A stretch of 64,000 nucleotides of DNA from a virus. Positions 6,950-15,293 of this stretch are shown here, piece after piece (the first letter of the stretch is position 1; each line of letters starts with the position of its first letter). The notes beneath the pieces were generated by a model that ran no database searches, was not told the DNA's origin, and saw only the letters and a program-made list of their open reading frames with translations. Position numbers and translations under genes: made by a program. The DNA is taken from positions 288,755-352,754 of the IMG/VR virus record IMGVR_UViG_3300023184_000024; one strand, given 5' to 3'.

Positions 6950-7926
6950 TTGATCTGATCCAATACCTGCCAGCAAAACGTAAACAAACGCCATCAGGGT
7001 GGATCAGTTTCAACGCAGTTTGTTGCACCCATAATGGTAATAGTTTAGACAAGCGTCAACGTGGTGGCCTTAAGGCCACAGACCAGGGCTGGAGTTATCA
7101 TTGCTTTAATTGTGGGTACACCGCTAGTTTTATACTTGGTCGCCAGCTGTCACTTAAAGCCCGTAGACTCCTGACTTGGCTGGGCGTACCAGATGCGGAA
7201 ATTGATTATCTCAATTTAGAAAGCCTCAAGCATCGTAACATACACGGCATACTAGAAGATCGCAACAAAACATTCAACACTTTGGCAGCAATTGAGTTTG
7301 AAGAATGTGACTTGCCGCCCTATGCTGAACTGCTAACAGACGAAGGCGACTACAGAGACTATGTGCGTAGTCGACATGTGCCCAACGACTTTCCTGTCAT
7401 GGCACAGATGCAAAATGATGGTATCCATTGGACAAGGCCGCACGTAATAATTCCATTTACTCACAATGACCACATTGTGGGTTATACATGTAGATTTCTT
7501 GACAACAAAACGCCTAAGTACATTTCCAACAGTCAGCCTAACTATGTGTTTGGCACAGACCTGCAACACACTGATTGGGAACATGTACTGGTAATGGAAG
7601 GTATATTTGATGCGCTCTGCATTGGCGGCCTAGCAGTGATGCACAATGCCATCAGTGATGGGCAAGCAAGACTCATACGTAGTCTAGGTAGGCCAGTTAC
7701 TGTAGTGCCTGATCAAGACCGGGCAGGATTAGAGTTAATTGATCGTGCAGTGGAACTAGGCTGGGCAGTTAGTATCCCTGTGTGGCCCAGCCATATCAAA
7801 GACGTAAATGATGCTGTGATTGAATACGGTCGGTTGGGGGCCTTACTAACTATAATGCAGGCAAGGGAAACCAGTCGTATCAAGATTGAATTAAAAAGGA
7901 AGCACCTTGAAAAAAGAATACAATAA
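6946..7926 (+). CDS. DNA primase, T4 gp61-like
   Basis: A 326-residue protein, near the length of T4 gp61 (342). It makes RNA primers for lagging-strand synthesis together with the gp41-type helicase encoded at 8626. An N-terminal CHC2-type zinc ribbon has Cys/His at about residues 26-29 (CCTH) and HCFNC near 50-55. The TOPRIM part shows the acidic VMEGIFDA near residue 217 and the metal-binding VVPDQDRAG near 252-260. The start ATG 6946 overlaps the previous stop codon by 4 bases and coincides with the predicted transcription start of an internal promoter. The gene ends inside the next gene, which begins at TTG 7907. Assignment is secure. Confidence 0.9.
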   Translation: MIDLIQYLPAKRKQTPSGWISFNAVCCTHNGNSLDKRQRGGLKATDQGWSYHCFNCGYTASFILGRQLSLKARRLLTWLGVPDAEIDYLNLESLKHRNIHGILEDRNKTFNTLAAIEFEECDLPPYAELLTDEGDYRDYVRSRHVPNDFPVMAQMQNDGIHWTRPHVIIPFTHNDHIVGYTCRFLDNKTPKYISNSQPNYVFGTDLQHTDWEHVLVMEGIFDALCIGGLAVMHNAISDGQARLIRSLGRPVTVVPDQDRAGLELIDRAVELGWAVSIPVWPSHIKDVNDAVIEYGRLGALLTIMQARETSRIKIELKRKHLEKRIQ

Positions 7927-8632
7927 ACTTTGGGTGCTTGGCGACAGCTTTACAACACCGGGTTATTGTGTTGAACCAAAAGATAGCTTTTGGGGGCTAA
8001 CAGCACAACATTTAAACGTCAAGCAAATAATGAATTGTTCTTGGGTGGGCAATAGCTTTGGCAGTGTACAGCACATGCTAATCAATCAACAGTTGCAATT
8101 TAACTGGAAACATGATTTTTTAATAATTGGAATTCCGCCATTGGAAAGACTCACAGTGTTTGACAATTACAAAGATACCAGACACAATGGCCATTGCATT
8201 GACCCGGCAACATGGGATAACAGTTTGTTTCAAATTGATTGTCACACCGGGTTAGACATCATTCGCGGGCATGACGCACAAATCATGGTAATCCATCAGG
8301 ATCGCAGTTGGGTTGAAACACAGACTTTGAATTCTATATTTTTATTAACTTCTTGGTTAGACTCAGTGGATGCTAATTATGTAATAGTTAACTTGAGTAA
8401 GTCATTGAACGAACATTGTACGTGGAACCCCAATGCGTTTGTACTGCCGTATGTTGCAGAACATTCAAAATGTATTGTGTTTCGTGATACGTATTACGGA
8501 GTTAATTTTGAAAAAATTAAACCAGTGGATTTTGATCAGTATAGTTGGTCGGGGCATCACGGCCCAGCTGGGAATCAAAACTTTTTTGAGAATTCTCTAT
8601 TGCCCACATTAAAAAGGAATAAATTTTGTTAA
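7907..8632 (+). CDS. SGNH-hydrolase-like protein, TTG start
   Basis: A 241-residue protein with VLGDSFTTPG near the N-terminus (block I GDS) and SGHHGPAGNQ near the C-terminus, which resembles the catalytic-His block of SGNH hydrolases. Similarity to the gene at 6218 is limited to these blocks. The start is TTG 7907, preceded by a good Shine-Dalgarno AAGGAAG; no ATG is available before the GDS motif. It is inserted between primase and helicase, overlapping both (20 and 7 bases). Its placement inside the replication operon is odd for an esterase. It may act on nucleotides or sugars used in DNA or envelope modification; the substrate is unknown. Confidence 0.65.
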   Translation: MKKEYNKLWVLGDSFTTPGYCVEPKDSFWGLTAQHLNVKQIMNCSWVGNSFGSVQHMLINQQLQFNWKHDFLIIGIPPLERLTVFDNYKDTRHNGHCIDPATWDNSLFQIDCHTGLDIIRGHDAQIMVIHQDRSWVETQTLNSIFLLTSWLDSVDANYVIVNLSKSLNEHCTWNPNAFVLPYVAEHSKCIVFRDTYYGVNFEKIKPVDFDQYSWSGHHGPAGNQNFFENSLLPTLKRNKFC

Positions 8633-10107
8633 AAGAATATGGACTTGATGTCCAACGTTTGTTTTTAGAAATGATGTTAGAAGATGCACAAAGTTATGTG
8701 CGTGTTCAGAACATCTACAACCCTGCAAATTTTGACAAGAGCCTTAGACCTGCTGCCGAATTTTTCAAAGAACACAGCGACAAACATAAAACATTGCCGG
8801 ACCGTAATCAAATCTCTGCCACAACCGGAATCAAACTTGCACCAGTTCCTGATTTAAATGATGGTCACTATGATTGGTTCATGGAAGAGTTTGAAGCTTT
8901 TACACGCAGGCAAGAACTTGAACGAGCAATTTTAAAAGCCGCTGATCTACTTGAAAAAGGAGAATTTGAGCCAGTTGAAAAGTTAATCAAAGATGCTGTA
9001 CAGATTAGTCTAACCAAGGACATGGGCACAGACTACTTTGCTGACCCTGCTGGCCGTATCAACAAATACTTCAACAGTGGCGGGCAAGTCAGCACAGGCT
9101 GGCCACAATTGGACAAATTATTGTATGGTGGATTCTCTCGTGGAGAGCTTAATATTTTTGCAGGCGGTTCGGGGTCAGGCAAAAGCTTGGTCATGATGAA
9201 CATTGCACTGAGTTGGTTGCAATCTGGCTTAAGTGGTGTATACATCACATTAGAATTGAGCGAAGAGTTGACTAGTTTGCGCACAGACGCAATGTTAACC
9301 AGTATGAGTACCAAAGAAATTCGCAGAGACATTGAAACCACAGAACTCAAAGTCAAATTGATTTCCAAGAAATCAGGGCAGTATCGCGTCAAGGGACTGC
9401 CAGCACAAAGTAATATCAATGATATTAGAAGTTACCTAAAAGAAGTACAAATACAAACAGGCATCAAAGTCGACTTTGTCATGGTTGACTACCTTGATTT
9501 GTTAATGCCAGTGAGCGCAAAAGTTAGTCCCAATGACTTGTTTGTCAAAGACAAGTATGTGAGTGAGGAATTGCGTAACCTGTCCAAAGAACTCGGAGTG
9601 CTACTAGTTACAGCAAGTCAGTTAAACCGTAGTGCAGTTGAGGAAATTGAATTTGACCATAGTCATATCAGCGGCGGCATTAGTAAAATTAACACTGCTG
9701 ATAATGTGTTTGGTATTCTTACCAGCAGACAAATGCGTGAGCGAGGCAAATATCAAATTCAGTGCATGAAGTCACGTAGCAGTACTGGGGTTGGCCAAAA
9801 AATTGATCTAGAGTACAACATTGAAACTATGCGTATCACAGACCCGGGCATAGATGAAAATGCATATAATAGACCACAGAGTTCAATTATGGACAGTATC
9901 AAGGCCAAGAGTCAGGCCAGACAGGCCGATGAACTTGAAGGCAACGCTTCAAAAAGTATCACATGGGAAAAACCAACGGGAACACCTGCCTGGGATTACA
10001 TGTCGGGCGGCAAAGAATTAAAGCCAGAGGTCGCAGGAAAAATTCCAGCCGAAGTACAAAGCGCCAAACTCAAACAATTATTAAGTCAAATTAAACCAAC
10101 AACTTGA
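8626..10107 (+). CDS. Replicative DNA helicase, T4 gp41/DnaB-like
   Basis: A 493-residue hexameric-helicase-type protein, close to T4 gp41 (475). It should unwind the fork 5'-3' with the primase at 6946. Walker A GGSGSGKS lies near residues 180-187 and the Walker B-like FVMVDYLDLL near 285-293, followed by the DnaB-family segment LLVTASQLNR near 326-335. The N-terminal 150 residues form the usual helical domain. The start is TTG 8626 with a strong Shine-Dalgarno AAAGGA (8613-8617); no ATG lies nearby. The gene overlaps its neighbours on both sides. The C-terminal 80 residues are a variable linker and tail. Assignment is secure. Confidence 0.92.
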   Translation: MLKEYGLDVQRLFLEMMLEDAQSYVRVQNIYNPANFDKSLRPAAEFFKEHSDKHKTLPDRNQISATTGIKLAPVPDLNDGHYDWFMEEFEAFTRRQELERAILKAADLLEKGEFEPVEKLIKDAVQISLTKDMGTDYFADPAGRINKYFNSGGQVSTGWPQLDKLLYGGFSRGELNIFAGGSGSGKSLVMMNIALSWLQSGLSGVYITLELSEELTSLRTDAMLTSMSTKEIRRDIETTELKVKLISKKSGQYRVKGLPAQSNINDIRSYLKEVQIQTGIKVDFVMVDYLDLLMPVSAKVSPNDLFVKDKYVSEELRNLSKELGVLLVTASQLNRSAVEEIEFDHSHISGGISKINTADNVFGILTSRQMRERGKYQIQCMKSRSSTGVGQKIDLEYNIETMRITDPGIDENAYNRPQSSIMDSIKAKSQARQADELEGNASKSITWEKPTGTPAWDYMSGGKELKPEVAGKIPAEVQSAKLKQLLSQIKPTT

Positions 10108-11144
10108 TGAGAATTTTGTCTACATTAAAGTTTGGTCGCAATCTTGATCAAATTGATAAACTAGATCACAATGACGTTGTGCATATCTATGACGTGTTTG
10201 ATGAAGCCACAATAGATAATTGGCTAGCAACCAAAGGCACCCCTGCATACATCCTGGCAGATCATCATGTCCTGCCCGGCAAATACAACAATTTATACTG
10301 TGTTCCGTTGTACATCGAACACTGGGCCACTAAACAAGTTCCTAGACTTGTACTCGAGGAATACAGTACAAACTACGCATTTAATTTTAACATTAAAACC
10401 ACCACAATTAATCGATTTCTTTGCATCAAGCTAGTAGAACTATTCAACCTTGACAGCTTTGACTATACCTGGAGCGGGGATCATCCCAAGTTCAATCTGG
10501 CATCAGTGATTGATGAACTAAATTCGCTGGACAAAGACTTTTTAACTTTGGAACAGCGTACACAATTGCTAGGTCCAGTTCTGCGCACTACTAAAAAATT
10601 CTTAGAAATTGCCGATATACCAATCCCTGCTGGCGATGAAACTACCGCCAGAGATTTTAAAAATTCAGTTTGGGCATGGAGTACAGGCCCGTGGAATTAT
10701 AGACTGCGACATGTGGTGGGACAATCGGCTATAAGCTTGATCACAGAAACAGTTAACCATCAACAAACTGCTGTGTTTACAGAAAAAACATTGTTTGCAA
10801 TTCTGGGTCTTACATTCCCAATTTGGGTTGGTGGATATAAACAAGCTGAACAATTACAATCTCTGGGATTTGATATATTTGACGACGTTGTTGATCACAG
10901 TTATCAACATTATGGTACTCTGGTAGAACGATGTTATTATGCTTTTAGAAAAAATATTGCATTATTACAAAATGTAGATCTTTGTCAAGAATTAAGAGAA
11001 AAACATCGAGATAGATTGATTTCTAATAGAAATCTACTGACCAGCGATCATTTAAAATTGAAAAATTTAGAAATTATAAACTCCTGGCCCACGGATCTAA
11101 TAAATTGTGCAGTAGAAATTAGAAAATCACTGTCATTGGTTTAA
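10107..11144 (+). CDS. Glycosyltransferase-like protein, family copy A
   Basis: A 345-residue protein. Residues 220-275 carry a block shared with four other proteins in the window: [FV]-x-TEK-x2-x-P/F..., then G...Q.L...GF..F.D..D.SY (here AVFTEKTLFAILGLTFPIWV, then SLGFDIFDDVVDHSY). A TEK block followed by a conserved small-hydrophobic-glycine stretch is typical of the C-terminal nucleotide-sugar domain of GT10/exostosin-like transferases, so a sugar-transfer role is proposed. I cannot verify this without a structure search. This copy is the most divergent. ATG 10107 overlaps the helicase stop (TGATG). The end of the gene is notably AT-rich compared with its start. Confidence 0.6.
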   Translation: MRILSTLKFGRNLDQIDKLDHNDVVHIYDVFDEATIDNWLATKGTPAYILADHHVLPGKYNNLYCVPLYIEHWATKQVPRLVLEEYSTNYAFNFNIKTTTINRFLCIKLVELFNLDSFDYTWSGDHPKFNLASVIDELNSLDKDFLTLEQRTQLLGPVLRTTKKFLEIADIPIPAGDETTARDFKNSVWAWSTGPWNYRLRHVVGQSAISLITETVNHQQTAVFTEKTLFAILGLTFPIWVGGYKQAEQLQSLGFDIFDDVVDHSYQHYGTLVERCYYAFRKNIALLQNVDLCQELREKHRDRLISNRNLLTSDHLKLKNLEIINSWPTDLINCAVEIRKSLSLV

Positions 11145-11165
11145 TACTCAATAGCCAAAATCCGC

Positions 11166-11171
11166 TAAATA
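11166..11171 (+). promoter_or_regulatory. Candidate T4-like late promoter (CTAAATA)
   Basis: TAAATA in the short gap after the previous gene, 22 bases before the ATG at 11194. The same spacing recurs at 16430, 20304 and 55311. Confidence 0.5.
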
Positions 11172-11193
11172 ATTCAAAGGCCAATATCACAAA

Positions 11194-11454
11194 ATGCAAA
11201 AAAAGACTCGCAGTATTTTAGAAGAGCTTGATTCTGTATACGATGCCCACAATAAAAACAGGGATCGTCAATACATCATTGAAAGTCGTGCTAGCAATGC
11301 AATTGCTTCCGCTGTTCGTGTGGTGGAACAAATTGAATCTAGTTATACGCCGGATCAAGCTGAAATACTGGTGCGTAAATTGTTGAATGCAATACGTGAT
11401 AAAGATCCTAACAAGTTTATGAGAACGTTAAGGCGATCAAATGCAGATATATGA
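11194..11454 (+). CDS. Small helical phage protein
   Basis: An 86-residue protein, highly charged and predicted to be almost wholly helical (RSILEELDSVYDAHNKNRDR and on). It has no membrane segment and no motif I recognise. It opens a unit of proteins expressed from a candidate late promoter 22 bases upstream. Its C-terminus overlaps the next gene by 14 bases. A small virion, scaffold or assembly factor is possible on position alone. Confidence 0.7.
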   Translation: MQKKTRSILEELDSVYDAHNKNRDRQYIIESRASNAIASAVRVVEQIESSYTPDQAEILVRKLLNAIRDKDPNKFMRTLRRSNADI

Positions 11455-12118
11455 TATTACCAATAGAAAACAACAGTTAACTGAAGCCAGCTTTACAGAT
11501 TATGTAAAGGCTGCGTTTACCAAAGATCCCAACATGGCAAACTTACCCTTGGATCAACGTGCCGCTGCCATGATGAAAGACACAGCCATGCAAAATGTAG
11601 CTAAACTTGCGCTACAACAATGGCAATCCAAAGTGCTGACACTGATTCGTGCAAATCAAAACATGCCAATCACTGACCGTGAATACACTGATAACCTCAA
11701 AGATTTTATTGAAAAAACTCTGTTGCAAAAACCATTGACCACGCTAGATCAGCTCAGTCGACAACGCCTGGGTGTACAGATCAACAATGTATTGGCCAGT
11801 CGCAATGACCCTAAAAAACTGCAACAAACATTCCAAGAATTAGCGGTCAACACAGCGGCCGCACGTCAAGACCCAACAAGGGTGGGACGACAGTACGCAC
11901 AGGCTGCCGCACAAGCGCCCACAGGCTCGGCTCAAGCCGGCAGTGCTCAACAAACATCTCCGCTGATTAAAAGATTCATGCAATCCACAGTCAATGCATC
12001 ACAGCTGGCAGGACTACAACAATTTCTAGCACAAAACGTACAAGGCGGCATTGTTCGCAGTACTGGCAATGCCGTGGTAGATGCATTTATCAATCATTTG
12101 GGTGTTAAAACAAGATGA
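11441..12118 (+). CDS. Putative head-associated protein with N-terminal LTE/A site
   Basis: A 225-residue, Ala/Gln-rich, helical protein. The N-terminus, MQIYDITNRKQQLTEASF, contains LTE-A, matching the [LI]-x-E cleavage rule of the T4 gp21 prohead protease. Similar short N-terminal sites occur in several other genes of this window. Residues 140-185 form a low-complexity Ala/Gln/Gly linker. No enzymatic motif is visible. Its stop overlaps the start of the next gene (ATGA). An internal head or packaged protein is a reasonable guess; it could equally be a cytoplasmic assembly factor. Confidence 0.65.
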   Translation: MQIYDITNRKQQLTEASFTDYVKAAFTKDPNMANLPLDQRAAAMMKDTAMQNVAKLALQQWQSKVLTLIRANQNMPITDREYTDNLKDFIEKTLLQKPLTTLDQLSRQRLGVQINNVLASRNDPKKLQQTFQELAVNTAAARQDPTRVGRQYAQAAAQAPTGSAQAGSAQQTSPLIKRFMQSTVNASQLAGLQQFLAQNVQGGIVRSTGNAVVDAFINHLGVKTR

Positions 12119-14067
12119 AGCTAACTGAAGGCGGCAATGTATTCAAAGATGCACAAGGAAAACCTTTAACACAGCGTATCAACAAGGCTGATGTTCCTGC
12201 CACTATTAAATGGATTGAAGGAGTATCGGGTGTTGATTTTAGCGCAGAAATTGACCCAGCCACAAAAACTCCAGCCAAGTGGTTGGGCAGTACAGGCAAA
12301 GCTGCCAGCAGTGGCGACTTAGATCTTGCAGTGGATCTCAGCCAGGTAAGCAAAGAAGCCTTGGCTGCAAAATTAACTCAGTACATACAAAGCCAAGGAT
12401 TAGACCCACGTGAATGGGTGGTTAAAAAAGGTGAAGTGCATTTAAAAACGCCCATCGCTGGTGATCCTAAAAAAGGTTACGTACAAACAGACTTTATGTT
12501 TTTCCCTAACTTAGACTGGGGACAATTCTTTTATGCTGGCGGCACAGACAGCGCCTACAAAGGTGTGTATAGAAATATCTTAATGAGCTCGATTGCCAAG
12601 CAACTGGGACTCAAAGTTGGTGCCAATGGCATGATTAGTCGCACTACAAATCAACTGGTCAACGGTGGTATGGATCCTGATTATGTGGCCAGTGTGTTGC
12701 TGGGCAAAGGTCATGACCGTAAGAGTCTAAAGAATGTTGAAACCATATACCAGAATCTAGCCAAAGATCCAAACCGTGATGCTAAACTAGCAGACTTCCG
12801 CGAATATCTAGCTAGGGAAGGACTGCAGGAACCAGGACAAGTGCAAGAAAGCGAAGTTGGGTTCATGGCACGCTTGCGTGATAGAATTGTCAATCAAGGT
12901 TATCATATCATCATTGAAGACGAAGCGCCAGCAAAGAAAAAAGATCCAAGAATCCCGCATCCTGAAGATGCGTTCTTCATGGGCGGAAGTGCAGTCGCCA
13001 ACAAGGCCATACGAGATCTCGAAGGAGCCATTGCCAGTGCTGGCAAAACTACTATTAAGTGGGATGGTAAACCTGCGCTGATTTGGGGCAGAATGCCCAA
13101 TGGTCAACTAGCAGTCATGGACAAGTACATGTTTGATGCCAAGTATCCAGCACAGAGTCCCGAAGATTGGATCAAGTATGATCAACAAAAAAAATCTGGT
13201 AATCTAAGAACTGACTTGTACCCTAAAATCAAAGCCATATGGTCTGGCCTGGATGCTGCCACAGTGGGTCCCGGATTCTACTGGGGTGATTTGATGTGGG
13301 CCGGGGAACTACAACCACAAGGTGGCAAGTACGTGTTCAAACCCAACCTTGTACAATATTCAATACCAGCCAACAGCGAACTCGGGCAAACCATACCCGG
13401 CAAAACTGGTGGCATTGTAGTGCATCAACAATTTGCTAACTTGGGTGATCAAACAGCCCAAACTTGGAATGGTCAAGGACTACAGAACGTCCGTGGTGGT
13501 GTTGACATTATTAGGCCCAACATTGGTATTTCGTTTACATTAAAAGCACCAGCCAATTTAATTGCTGCCGCTAAAAAAGCAGTCAGCACTTATGGTGCGG
13601 CTGTAGATCAGTTATTGAATTCTTTGCCGGCCAGTACACGAGCACAAATGCAAACGTATTTTAACCAACGCATAATCGGTGGTACAACATTGAGCATGCC
13701 CAATTGGTTAAAAACCAAAGCCAGTGCTCGACAATACAGCGAGCTAGTAACCGGCAACCCTGATGTCAACGGACAGTACAATGCCGAAACTGGCAACATA
13801 CCTGGAAAATTGTACACGTTAGATGCCAACAATAAACCAGTTCCTAGTCCTGCACATCTTGGATTGTTGGCAATCTGGACCTCAATTTATAATTTAAAGT
13901 TGGACTTGGCACAACAGTTGGAACAACAAGTGCAGGGACTTGAACAAAGTACAGCAGGGCAGGCCGAGGGCGAAGGATTTGTTGTACCTACCCCAACTGG
14001 ATTAGTCAAGCTGGTGAACCGCGGAGTGTTTTCAGCAGGAAACGCCCAGCAAAACAATCCCAAGTAA
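12115..14067 (+). CDS. Nucleotidyltransferase plus KxDG ligase-like fusion
   Basis: A 650-residue two-part protein. Residues 55-75 (GSTGKAASSGDLDLAVD) have the glycine-serine and D-x-D signature of polymerase-beta-type nucleotidyltransferases. Residues 285-600 carry KWDGKPALIWG near residue 316. This resembles the KxDG nucleotide-binding motif of ATP-dependent ligases, and the domain recalls the phage DUF6267 group as I remember it. The two parts are joined by a segment containing EDEAPAKKKDP. The enzyme could join or end-modify DNA or RNA, or adenylylate a target; this is inference. The N-terminus MKLTE-GG could be a prohead protease site, raising the option that it is packaged and injected. 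The C-terminus is a Gln-rich tail. It overlaps its upstream neighbour by 4 bases. Confidence 0.65.
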   Translation: MKLTEGGNVFKDAQGKPLTQRINKADVPATIKWIEGVSGVDFSAEIDPATKTPAKWLGSTGKAASSGDLDLAVDLSQVSKEALAAKLTQYIQSQGLDPREWVVKKGEVHLKTPIAGDPKKGYVQTDFMFFPNLDWGQFFYAGGTDSAYKGVYRNILMSSIAKQLGLKVGANGMISRTTNQLVNGGMDPDYVASVLLGKGHDRKSLKNVETIYQNLAKDPNRDAKLADFREYLAREGLQEPGQVQESEVGFMARLRDRIVNQGYHIIIEDEAPAKKKDPRIPHPEDAFFMGGSAVANKAIRDLEGAIASAGKTTIKWDGKPALIWGRMPNGQLAVMDKYMFDAKYPAQSPEDWIKYDQQKKSGNLRTDLYPKIKAIWSGLDAATVGPGFYWGDLMWAGELQPQGGKYVFKPNLVQYSIPANSELGQTIPGKTGGIVVHQQFANLGDQTAQTWNGQGLQNVRGGVDIIRPNIGISFTLKAPANLIAAAKKAVSTYGAAVDQLLNSLPASTRAQMQTYFNQRIIGGTTLSMPNWLKTKASARQYSELVTGNPDVNGQYNAETGNIPGKLYTLDANNKPVPSPAHLGLLAIWTSIYNLKLDLAQQLEQQVQGLEQSTAGQAEGEGFVVPTPTGLVKLVNRGVFSAGNAQQNNPK

Positions 14068-14087
14068 CCGTTTTTTTGTGAATTGAC

Positions 14088-14093
14088 TAAATA
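14088..14093 (+). promoter_or_regulatory. Candidate T4-like late promoter (CTAAATA)
   Basis: TAAATA 41 bases before ATG 14135, in the gap after the previous gene. The leader contains GGCCC...GGGCC-like repeats (GCCCAAAAGGGC) and a consensus Shine-Dalgarno AGGAG. Confidence 0.5.
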
Positions 14094-14134
14094 AAAGTAG
14101 GCCCAAAAGGGCCACTAACTTAGGAGATTCTAAA

Positions 14135-14599
14135 ATGGCATATTTTCCACCCTTTAATGGTGACGCACAACCAGTATTTGCAATGGACATCAACAATGGT
14201 CCACAAACTGGTAACATTGGTTCCACAGCTGCCTTGGTGCAGATGGACGGCCCCAAGCTTGACTTTTTCAAAGTAATTGTGCAAAACGGTTCTAACCAAG
14301 CAATCGATTTGCGCACACAATTGGGTTCTTACAGTGCCGGCGTGTTTACGCCTGGTGTTGTGGTGCAACTCAACCAAGCTATTCAACGTACAGCAACTAT
14401 TGCCAAGTACCAAGTCGAAGGCGATGCAACTGGTCAAATCAGCTATGCTGTGTACCCACAAGGTGCATGGACAGCCGCTACTCTTGACGCAGCCTTGAAG
14501 GCTCTAGGTAACGTTCAGATTACAGCCAGCGATGGTACAGTGACTGGCGTTAATGTGTCTGGCACAGACGCTACAGACCCAGGCTTCAAACTAGCTTAA
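14135..14599 (+). CDS. Small monocistronic protein, probably abundant virion component
   Basis: A 154-residue, acidic, Gly/Ala/Gln/Thr-rich beta-type protein with no Cys or Trp-rich enzyme motifs. It is a single-gene unit with its own late-type promoter, AGGAG ribosome-binding site and strong terminator. This layout, and a composition like that of small decoration or tube proteins, suggest high late expression of a capsid decoration or other structural protein. Codons look better optimised than in its neighbours by eye. I do not recognise the family, so the exact role is open. Confidence 0.7.
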   Translation: MAYFPPFNGDAQPVFAMDINNGPQTGNIGSTAALVQMDGPKLDFFKVIVQNGSNQAIDLRTQLGSYSAGVFTPGVVVQLNQAIQRTATIAKYQVEGDATGQISYAVYPQGAWTAATLDAALKALGNVQITASDGTVTGVNVSGTDATDPGFKLA

Positions 14600-14619
14600 T
14601 CAAATTTAATTTGATGCAG

Positions 14620-14645
14620 GCCCCAGATTTATTCTGGGGCTTTTT
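14620..14645 (+). terminator. Intrinsic terminator
   Basis: GCCCCAG (14620-14626) pairs with CTGGGGC (14634-14640), followed by TTTTT. A second, AT-rich stem (ATCAAAT/ATTTGAT, 14599-14615) lies just before it. Confidence 0.9.
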
Positions 14646-14654
14646 CTTGGCCGT

Positions 14655-14660
14655 TAAATA
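14655..14660 (+). promoter_or_regulatory. Candidate late promoter close to ATG
   Basis: TAAATA directly after the terminator, ending 6 bases before ATG 14667. No Shine-Dalgarno fits between them, so the transcript would be nearly leaderless. Confidence 0.4.
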
Positions 14661-14666
14661 CACGAT

Positions 14667-15293
14667 ATGTTATCGTTCCCACAATGGCCCACATTATTTT
14701 ATTCGTTCGACTGGCCCGAGCATAGAAAATATGCAGAAAAGCTAAAACAAGTATGTCGCGACTTGGAGTCTCAGAACAAAGTCAGCAACGTCAGTTCAGC
14801 AATAAAACACAATCTGTATGAAAGTGCATTTAACTTTGTTGAGCACAAAAGCACCGCAGTTGAAGAGTGGAGCCACTGGGTCAAAGACTGTATATTCAAA
14901 GCCAGCACAGCCGCCAACAAAACTTACTGGCCTTCAGGATTAAATCTGCAAATTGAGTTACACGAGTCCTGGTGCCACATTACCAGAGATGGTGGTTATC
15001 ATGATGTGCACCTGCACCCGGGTAGTTCTTGGAGTTGCATTTATTATCTTGACACTGGCGACATGGAAACTGACTCAAAAAATGGAGTCAATCGTTTTTA
15101 CAACCCAGTGACACCAATGTACACTGATGCAGGTACTGTGTATACAAACAGCGCCACCAACTTTGATGTCAATGGCAAAAACGGCATGTTGTTTGTGTTT
15201 CCAAGTTGGATAAACCATTCGGCTTTGCCCTACATTGGTGCCAAAGATCGTTATGTTCTCAGCGCCAACAGCAGGATAACGGTGTCAGAATGA
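14667..15293 (+). CDS. 2OG-Fe(II) oxygenase-like protein
   Basis: A 208-residue protein of the double-stranded beta-helix oxygenase type. HDVHLHPGSSWSCIYYL supplies the first metal ligands (H112, D113 or H115-x-H117), and FVFPSWINHSALPY supplies the distal His near residue 184. The RYVLSANSR at the C-terminus fits the 2-oxoglutarate-binding Arg and following Ser. This layout matches the phage 2OG-Fe(II) oxygenase family PF13759 as I remember it. The substrate may be a protein, a base or a small molecule. Its stop codon overlaps the next start (ATGA). Related but more divergent oxygenase-like genes lie at 17793 and 42780. Confidence 0.75.
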   Translation: MLSFPQWPTLFYSFDWPEHRKYAEKLKQVCRDLESQNKVSNVSSAIKHNLYESAFNFVEHKSTAVEEWSHWVKDCIFKASTAANKTYWPSGLNLQIELHESWCHITRDGGYHDVHLHPGSSWSCIYYLDTGDMETDSKNGVNRFYNPVTPMYTDAGTVYTNSATNFDVNGKNGMLFVFPSWINHSALPYIGAKDRYVLSANSRITVSE

